NCBI GenBank assembly: GCA_964034945.1
Contig: OZ035962.1
Span: 108,683,034 to 108,747,033, forward strand
DNA: 64,000 nucleotides
Reading direction: 5' to 3'
Source: Chrysopilus asiliformis
Taxonomy: Eukaryota > Arthropoda > Insecta > Diptera > Rhagionidae
The translations under genes and the position numbers were made by a program. Within the stretch, counting starts at the first letter, position 1; every line of letters begins with the position of its first letter. Below, piece by piece: positions 57,992-64,000 of this stretch. The notes under the pieces were generated by a model that searched no databases, was not told the origin of the DNA, and saw only the letters and a program-made list of their open reading frames with translations.

Positions 57992-58329
57992 CCAATTTGT
58001 TAATTTTGAGTAAATTGATTATACAGATTAGAGCTTATTTACTGAAAAACTAACCGATAAGATTTTCTGTAATTTAGCCCAGTCAACAATCATACCTTTG
58101 ACTTTTCCAAATCCAAGTTTTAATAAATTTCGAAACCTACAAAGTTAACCCGTTCGGTACATATTTTTTTCTATGGGGGTTAAAAATACTCTCTATACAA
58201 ATTAATGATGTTTCAGCTTATTCATTTAAAACAAAAAAAAAATCAAAAATTTTAATTTTTCTTAAATTACGTCCACTGTAGTCCAGCTTTTTACTCAAAA
58301 AATCAAAATTGGGTCACAAATGCATTTAA

Positions 58330-58440
58330 CCCTTTCAGTCACCACGTACACTATAGTGTAAACACTTTCTACCAAGTCAAGTTATGAGTTATGGCTTCTG
58401 GAAAGTGTGTACACTATAGTGTACGTGGTGACTGAAAGGG
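58330..58440. mobile_element. piggyBac-type MITE, 111 bp, TTAA flanks
   Basis: Flanked by TTAA (58326-58329 and 58441-58444). The inverted repeats begin CCCTTTCAGTCACCACGTAC and run for at least 31 bases per arm, including the palindrome TACACTATAGTGTA, leaving only a short centre. CCCTTT ends with TTAA are typical of piggyBac relatives. No coding capacity. Confidence 0.9.
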
Positions 58441-59214
58441 TTAAGAAGTTCTATTGTAATTTTTACCGATTTGCTACCTAATTTTTGGAAATTTGTTATT
58501 GTAATGAATAAGACATGATAAATGCATCCATATTGCACAAATGGTTAGCAAATGCGTAAAATGTATCTCAGAAACGGACCGAGTTACAGCAAAACCGGTC
58601 AGAAACTTAGAAAGAGCCCAAAAATTGATATTTACTCAAAAAAATGAGAAAATGGCGTATGCCACAAATGCGAAATCAGGTTATGATATGAATAGCGAAA
58701 TCAAAGAATATTAAATACACGAGTTTTAGGTGTGTTAACCAAAATTGTGACAGATCTACAAAGCGATTTACACAGTAAAGTTTAATAAATGAGATTTTGT
58801 TGGCCAAATTTTTAACTACGTCCAGTTGTTTAGACAACAAAATATCGATATCGAGTGTTAAAAAAGGCAAAATAAAGTCGAAAATCGAAAATATGGACTG
58901 GGTATAAGTATTTAAAAGTATCGGATAATTGGTATCGGTAGACTTTGAAGGTGTGATTTTTATTGTAATAAAGATTAAAGAAATCAGCGAATTAAGACCT
59001 GTTACACATTTGAGCGAAGATACTTCGCGAAGCAAAATTTTTCTCGATTTATGCCATGACTTGTAAGTGAGAATATCCTACACCAATGCATAGCTGATAA
59101 TAAAGGGTCTTTCAATAAGGACATAACAATTTTGTATTTTAATAAAAACGCACCCTAAAACTTTTTTTATGATCTGGCAATGCTAAAACGTCAGTCAAGG
59201 TTTACATTTTTATC

Positions 59215-59550
59215 ATGGTGAAGTTCACGAACGAGCAACGTTTGGAAATTATTAAAACTTACTACCGAAATTCTGAGTCGGTGGTCGCAATTGTGTAATC
59301 TCGAGAAATGGTCCGGTCGAATGGCCACCTCGCTCATGCGATTTAACGCTGTTGGATTTCTCTTTATGGGGTTATGTTAAGTAAGGGGTTATGTTACAAC
59401 CCAACAACGTTAGAGGAGCTCAGGAACAATATCGAACGCGAAATTGCCAACGTTCCGGCCGATATGTGTGGAAGAGTGGTGGAAAATTGGCTAAGAATTC
59501 ATAATTTCAGTGAAAACTTTTTTATTTCTGTCGATATTGTGTATGAGTGA
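59215..59550 (+). pseudogene. Broken, internally deleted mariner/Tc1-type transposase
   Basis: Starts MVKFTNEQRLEIIKTYYRNS, typical of the N-terminal helix-turn-helix of one mariner/Tc1 transposase group. It then jumps, with stops and frame shifts, to EWPPRSCDLTLLDFSLWGYV (the end of the DDE region, last catalytic Asp in SCDL). It finishes with TLEELRNNIEREIANVPADM. The central catalytic core is missing and in-frame stops are present. An end-like GGGTCTTTCAATAAGGAC lies about 110 bases upstream. Not functional. Confidence 0.8.
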
Positions 59551-59834
59551 AAACTGGGAAGTGTTTTAAGGTGTCACTATTTCAAGTTTCACCGTTGTTG
59601 GATTTAGTAAATCATAAACTCAATCTTGTTGATTGTTGTTAGTTTTTACACAAAAAAATAGTGTGAAGTTGCACTATTAAAAAACAAACGCTTTTCCGGC
59701 AAATAAATTTCAATGTTTTCAGGTTCTAAGACAGTATGCAGTTTGATTTTTTTTAAATTTGATATAGAAATAAGATATCACAATAAAGTTCTTAGAATTT
59801 TCTTTTTCAACAGAATTTAGTTTCCTAATTTGAT

Positions 59835-60012
59835 ACAGAATAATTGCACATCCAGCATAATAATAGTGAAGATTCCTAAAAAGTCACATTTTTTTGTAAT
59901 GATTCCCTTAAAACAACCTCCACTTTTCTGGTTTGAATTCCCTTTTATTTGCGAGTCATTACAAAAAAAAATTCTTACATTTCTTCTAGGAATTTACTCT
60001 CTTCGTGTAGAC
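59835..60012. mobile_element. Degraded relative of the GGAATNATTCC element
   Basis: Contains GTAATGATTCCC, GAATTCCC and an inverted terminal CACGAAGAGAGTAAATTCCT at the right. The left terminus is unclear. Its word use resembles the element at 37713. Confidence 0.35.
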
Positions 60013-60083
60013 TTTTTTTTAGATATAAAATTTCGAAAGCTCTTTAAAACCGCGAATCTATACATTTTTTCGTTCTATCTACA

Positions 60084-60410
60084 TCATACTAATATATAAA
60101 AATGAGTTGGTGTCTGTCTGTCTGTCTGTCTATCTGTCTCTCTGTCTGTTCCTCTTTCACGCAAAAACGGCTGAACCGATTGACTTGAAATTTGGCATGA
60201 CTGTCTGTGGTAGTTCTGGTTCCAACATAGGCATACGGAAAAGTAGCGCGAGGGGTGGGGGGAGTAAGGGAAGGGAGTAAAGTGATTTCGAAACTTAGTT
60301 TTTGCGCTATGTTACTCTTTCGCGGGGAAACTACCGAGCCGATTGGCCTGAAGTTTAGCTCCAACATAGACCATCAAACTTAACCCGGCAACGACGGGTA
60401 TGCAAGCTAG
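60084..60410 (+). mobile_element. Helitron-like non-autonomous element, copy 3
   Basis: 327 bp from A|TCATACTAATATATAAAAAT to ACGGGTATGCAAGCTAG|T, with the ACCCG/CGGGT hairpin. It carries one fewer internal repeat unit than the copies at 7432 and 17475. Start-proximal (TGTC)n is followed by the ACGGCTGAACCGATTGACTT block. Confidence 0.7.
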
Positions 60411-62240
60411 TTTGGAATAAAATAAAAAAAACCTTTTGACTTGCATAGCAAACAATATGCGAAATATTGAATTTTTTAATATCCTCAAAACAATTTTCTT
60501 GAACTTAATTTTACCGGTGTAACATTTTTGCACAAAATATTTCATTCAATAAATTCTTCGACGTCCTCTACATGCAAACGTCGAAGTTTCAATTTAATTA
60601 AATGTGTTTTAGTCTTCCAATATGCAAGACTTGTTAACTAATTTGTCGACATAAAATATTTTTTGTCTTCTACGTAATAAAAACTGAAAATATTTGTCCT
60701 AACAAAAAAAAAATGCTTAAAATATTTAATAAAATCCAAAACATTTGCAACGAAATAAAAAAAAAACTTTCGGGAAAAAATATTATTGTAATTCCAGTGT
60801 CAAAATCCTTTTTGTAAACAAACAAATGAATGATAATAAATAAAAAAAATGTTTTGAATTGGTTTTTTGAAAAAAATATACATACATATTTGTATTAATT
60901 GTATCTTCCTGATAAAAAAAAATTAAATGATATGAAAATCGAAAAAAAAATTGTTTTATTGGTGACATTGTTTAAACAGAAATAAAAAAAAACTCAAAAG
61001 TTTCTATTAAATCTTAAAATTGTGGAAAAATATTTCTATGAAATAGTAACGAAAATCGTTTAACTCTAAAATGAACTAAACTGTGGTTGTAATTTGTAAT
61101 TTAAACAGATATATTAAAATGTATTTTGAAATAAACGCTAAAATCTAAAAATGATCAGGGCTAAATTAAATAAAATTATTGTTCACAACAAAGATTTAAA
61201 AGAAAACATATATATTTACATAAAAATGAAATAAAATTTAAAAAAAAAACAGTAAAGTAACATTTTTAACGAATTGACAGAAATTGCAAATTTTATAAAT
61301 TTATTAAATCGAAAATAATGGAAAAATTTGTTTCCTTTTCCAGAATACCAAATATAAGTACATATTATAATCCAATTTTTTAAAATGGCAGCTTTTAACA
61401 GAGCAAGATTAAATTTTCAATTGAAATAATAATGTTTTAAGTCATAATCAAATGCATGACTTTAAGAAAATTCAATAAAAAGAATCAAACTCCCAATTTT
61501 TTTAATGCATTTCATTTGCATTTAAGTGTTGATGGTAGTAATTCGTTCTGTAATAATCTCAAAAAATATAGAAAACTGTTTAATTGCTTTTCCGCAAGCA
61601 ATTTTTAAGGCAGGTATTTCCAGAAACGCAATAAAACTCGCCTGGGTCTACATTTTAATGTTTTGATGCCGCGAATAAAAAACTTCTACACTAAACTTAA
61701 CAAAAAGTCTATTTGAAATTTGTACAAAAAGGGGAAAAAATTGATATCTGCCATTAACCAGAAATGTTTAATCCATAATTCAAATGCAATTACTATTTAT
61801 ATTAAAAATTGTATTAAAATTTGAGAGATAAAATTTGTTGAACTCAAGCCAGTCATAAAGTCAAAAATTTAAAACCATTGAAAAGAATTCAATAATAAAC
61901 AAATTGAACTAAATATCATGCATTATTATATTTAAACGTTAAGTAATTTTAAATTATATATTATATGTTATTGTGTCAAAATAAAAAAAAAATAATTAAA
62001 AGTAATAAACAAAACAATTGTAATATTTTAATTCAAAAATGTACGAAAGATGCAAAGGAAATGATGAAAAATTTATTAAAGAATGAAACTTTTACTCAGT
62101 GCATGTTCACTAGTATTTTTAAGACAAATGCATTCTGCTGAAAAAATTATTTGAAAAAGCAAAAAAAAAAAAAAATATGGAATGAATAAAAAATATTAAT
62201 CCAATGTTTGTTCTATTTCTTTGACGCCTTAACCTAATCC
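60411..62240. other. Extremely AT-rich, A-run block
   Basis: About 1.8 kb with almost no G/C, many runs of A on the plus strand and numerous AATAAA words. No open frame of note. Its composition differs from both flanks. It might be a matrix-attachment-like or transposon-free spacer; no function is assigned. Confidence 0.5.
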
Positions 62241-62439
62241 TGTATATTTCAAAAATTTCTTACTCACAGAAAGCTACATATTCTTTCGTAATTCATTCTA
62301 ATTTTTTGCACAAAATATGGTACCTGCACGATTCTTCTAGGTAATATTTTTATATTTCGATTTCGACATTTCAACAACAACAGAGTCTGCTGGAGGGTTA
62401 TTACAAAAAAGTCTTTGTTTGTTAGGCTCCCAGTCTGTC

Positions 62440-62770
62440 CGTCTGTTTATAAAAGCTAGTGCTATTTATCAAAAACAACTAGAGCTAGAGCCATGAAGTT
62501 TTACAGTGATGTTTAGTCCTGAAATGGAATGATCCTATCTACTTTTGATGCAAATCCGTAAACCGGAAATATCCAAAATGGCGGAATTTTAAAAATCCCA
62601 ATTTCGTTTTTCGCAATTTACTCCTAAACTTTTCAATAGCTTATGTATAAGAAAGACAGTAAAATTTCCCACACTTTTGTCTTTTACAATGGAATCATAA
62701 ACCTGTATCGAAGTATATCATTATTTAAAAAAAAAATCAGTTTTTTCCGATGCTCTCTATCTCCAATCCT
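62440..62770 (+). repeat. Dispersed repeat family R, copy 2
   Basis: CTGTCCGTCTGTTTATAAAA, AGAGCTAGAGCCATGAAGTT, AACCGGAAATATCCAAAATG and the uninterrupted AGCTTATGTATAAGAAAGAC correspond block by block to 29340-30200. This gives the empty-site version for the MITE inserted there. Confidence 0.6.
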
Positions 62771-62779
62771 CGCTCCATA

Positions 62780-63865
62780 CACTCTAGAAAATTTTATTGT
62801 AATTTTACCACTATAATAGTAGGAAACCATTTTCCTACTATAATAGTAGTAAAATTAAACCGAGTCGTACTGGCTTAAAAGCTATGTATTTTTACTCATT
62901 TTGTGGCGTACAAAAGCCACTTTTACGGGGGAACTTTAAAATAAATAAGAAGTAAAAGTACAATACTGGTGTAATTTTACGACATTTTTTGTTTAAAATT
63001 ACACCGAAAATGGTATTAGAATTTCTCGGCTTATACAGTCTGCAAAAACAAAAATAATACAACAAAATTATATTATTTTTGCGGATGTTTTCACATCCAA
63101 ATTTCCCCCCAACAGGTCGGACATGTCTGCCCTGAAAACCCATCAGGAGCCTGTTTCTGGTATGGAAGCTGGCTCACCGTCATCAGAGCCTGCTTTACCA
63201 GTTTCCACGCAGGCTTACAGGATTTTGGTGGAGTAAAACTCGATTCGAGTATTTATTCTACGATGCCACAAACCTTATGCAAATTATAAGGTTAAGGCAA
63301 CATAGCTCCATCAAGCCAGAGCGAATAAACTATTTAGTGTTTAACCATTGAACCATTTCTGGAATGGCGATCAAATGACTCATCAAACACGCTAATGCCG
63401 TCAATTGCGTTGTGAAATAATGAAATTGTCCGTTCAATAATGCAAAAATACCCTGTGAGCGTGTTTATACACCAAAATGGCTGCGTTTAGACGAGGTTGA
63501 AACTGGTTGAAGTCGACCAAGTTACTCTGGGTGAAAAAACCTGCTTGCGTTCTCCCGTAGTGTTTTTCAACTTTTGCGCTGCAGTGTATTTACACATGCT
63601 ATGTCAATGTGTGCATGTAGCAAGAAAAATTTTGTGAACCCCCACCATTGAACTCTATGTGTGTATGAGTTTTCAACCAAGTTCACCCGGCCTAGCCAGC
63701 AGGTGAATTTCCCGCATACACCCGATAGCGTCTGGCCCGTAAAATCGAGTGGAAACTTGGTGAAGTCAACCAGTTTCCACTGCGTCTGAACGCAGCCAAT
63801 GGGAGTAAAAATATGAATATTGGTCGAAATTTTACGCATTGTTTAAAATTACCCTATTTCTAGTG
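62780..63865. repeat. Element rich in GTAAATTTACCCC / TAATAGTAGGAAA words
   Basis: CACTCTAGAAA at the left and inverted CACTAGAAA at the right, each next to TA. The body has CTACTATAATAGTAG palindromes and GTAATTTTACC words and contains the element at 63479-63797. Similar GTAAATTTACC words continue to the window end, so the right boundary is doubtful. Confidence 0.4.
63479..63797. mobile_element. TIR element with GGCTGCGTTTAGACG ends
   Basis: 319 bp, ends GGCTGCGTTTAGACGAGGTT and (inverted) GGCTGCGTTCAGACGCAGTG, continuing with imperfect arms containing GAAACTGGTTGA. AAT is present on both sides (63476-63478 and 63798-63800). It is nested inside a larger repeat-rich stretch from 62,780. A related end pattern occurs at 11971. 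Confidence 0.7.
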
Positions 63866-64000
63866 TAAGATTAATGTTTTTTTGGGTAAATTTACAACTT
63901 TAATGTTGTGCGAGCTAAATTCTGATTTTTTTTCGAAATTTTACGACTTTTTTGTAAATTTACCCCGTTTTTACCCCATTTTTCGGTTTAAATTCAAATC

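Overview
The window looks like nuclear DNA of a brachyceran fly. It is AT-rich, has short dipteran-style splice signals, and is crowded with small non-autonomous DNA transposons. It carries one gene I can name with confidence: Mkp3, the DUSP6-class dual-specificity MAP-kinase phosphatase. I recognised it from its N-terminal rhodanese/KIM region, its HCLAGVSRS catalytic loop and a C-terminal end very close to what I remember of the Drosophila protein. The species cannot be fixed from sequence alone.

Layout. Positions 1-22,560 hold no recognisable gene, only dispersed repeats and MITEs. From about 22,560 to 23,337 lies the probable promoter and 5' UTR of Mkp3. Its five coding exons are 23,338-23,887, 53,970-54,084, 54,447-54,630, 54,808-54,943 and 55,991-56,433 (+), giving a 475-residue protein. 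A first intron of about 30 kb separates the exon for the ERK-docking half from the exons for the catalytic half. Intron 2 appears to use a GC-AG splice pair. A 3' UTR rich in A/T, with poly(A) signals, follows to about 57,050. The rest, to 64,000, is repeat-rich intergenic DNA with a broken mariner-type transposase and a very AT-rich block.

Mobile DNA accounts for most of the recognisable structure. I found precise target-site duplications for many elements. They include three 351-371 bp hAT-type MITEs, two hAT MITEs that resemble a mammalian MER30-type element, another hAT MITE, and four TTA-flanked Harbinger-type MITEs (one with a preserved paralogous empty site). Others are TTAA-flanked piggyBac-type MITEs, TA-flanked pogo-like elements, a 9-bp-TSD Mutator-like MITE, Helitron-like elements ending in CTAG, and a tRNA-derived SINE with detached 3' tails. 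A separate and less familiar group consists of elements whose interiors are built from many degenerate copies of one short palindrome (GGAATNATTCC, GTAGACAATGTCTAC, GTTACAAARTAAC, CTAGAAAATCTAG). Inside intron 1, on the minus strand, an unidentified ORF of about 350 codons has been split by a piggyBac-type MITE.

Functional reading. Mkp3 is expected to dampen ERK/Rolled signalling downstream of receptor tyrosine kinases. The long first intron is where enhancers and transposon load would both accumulate. No rRNA, intact tRNA or CRISPR is present.
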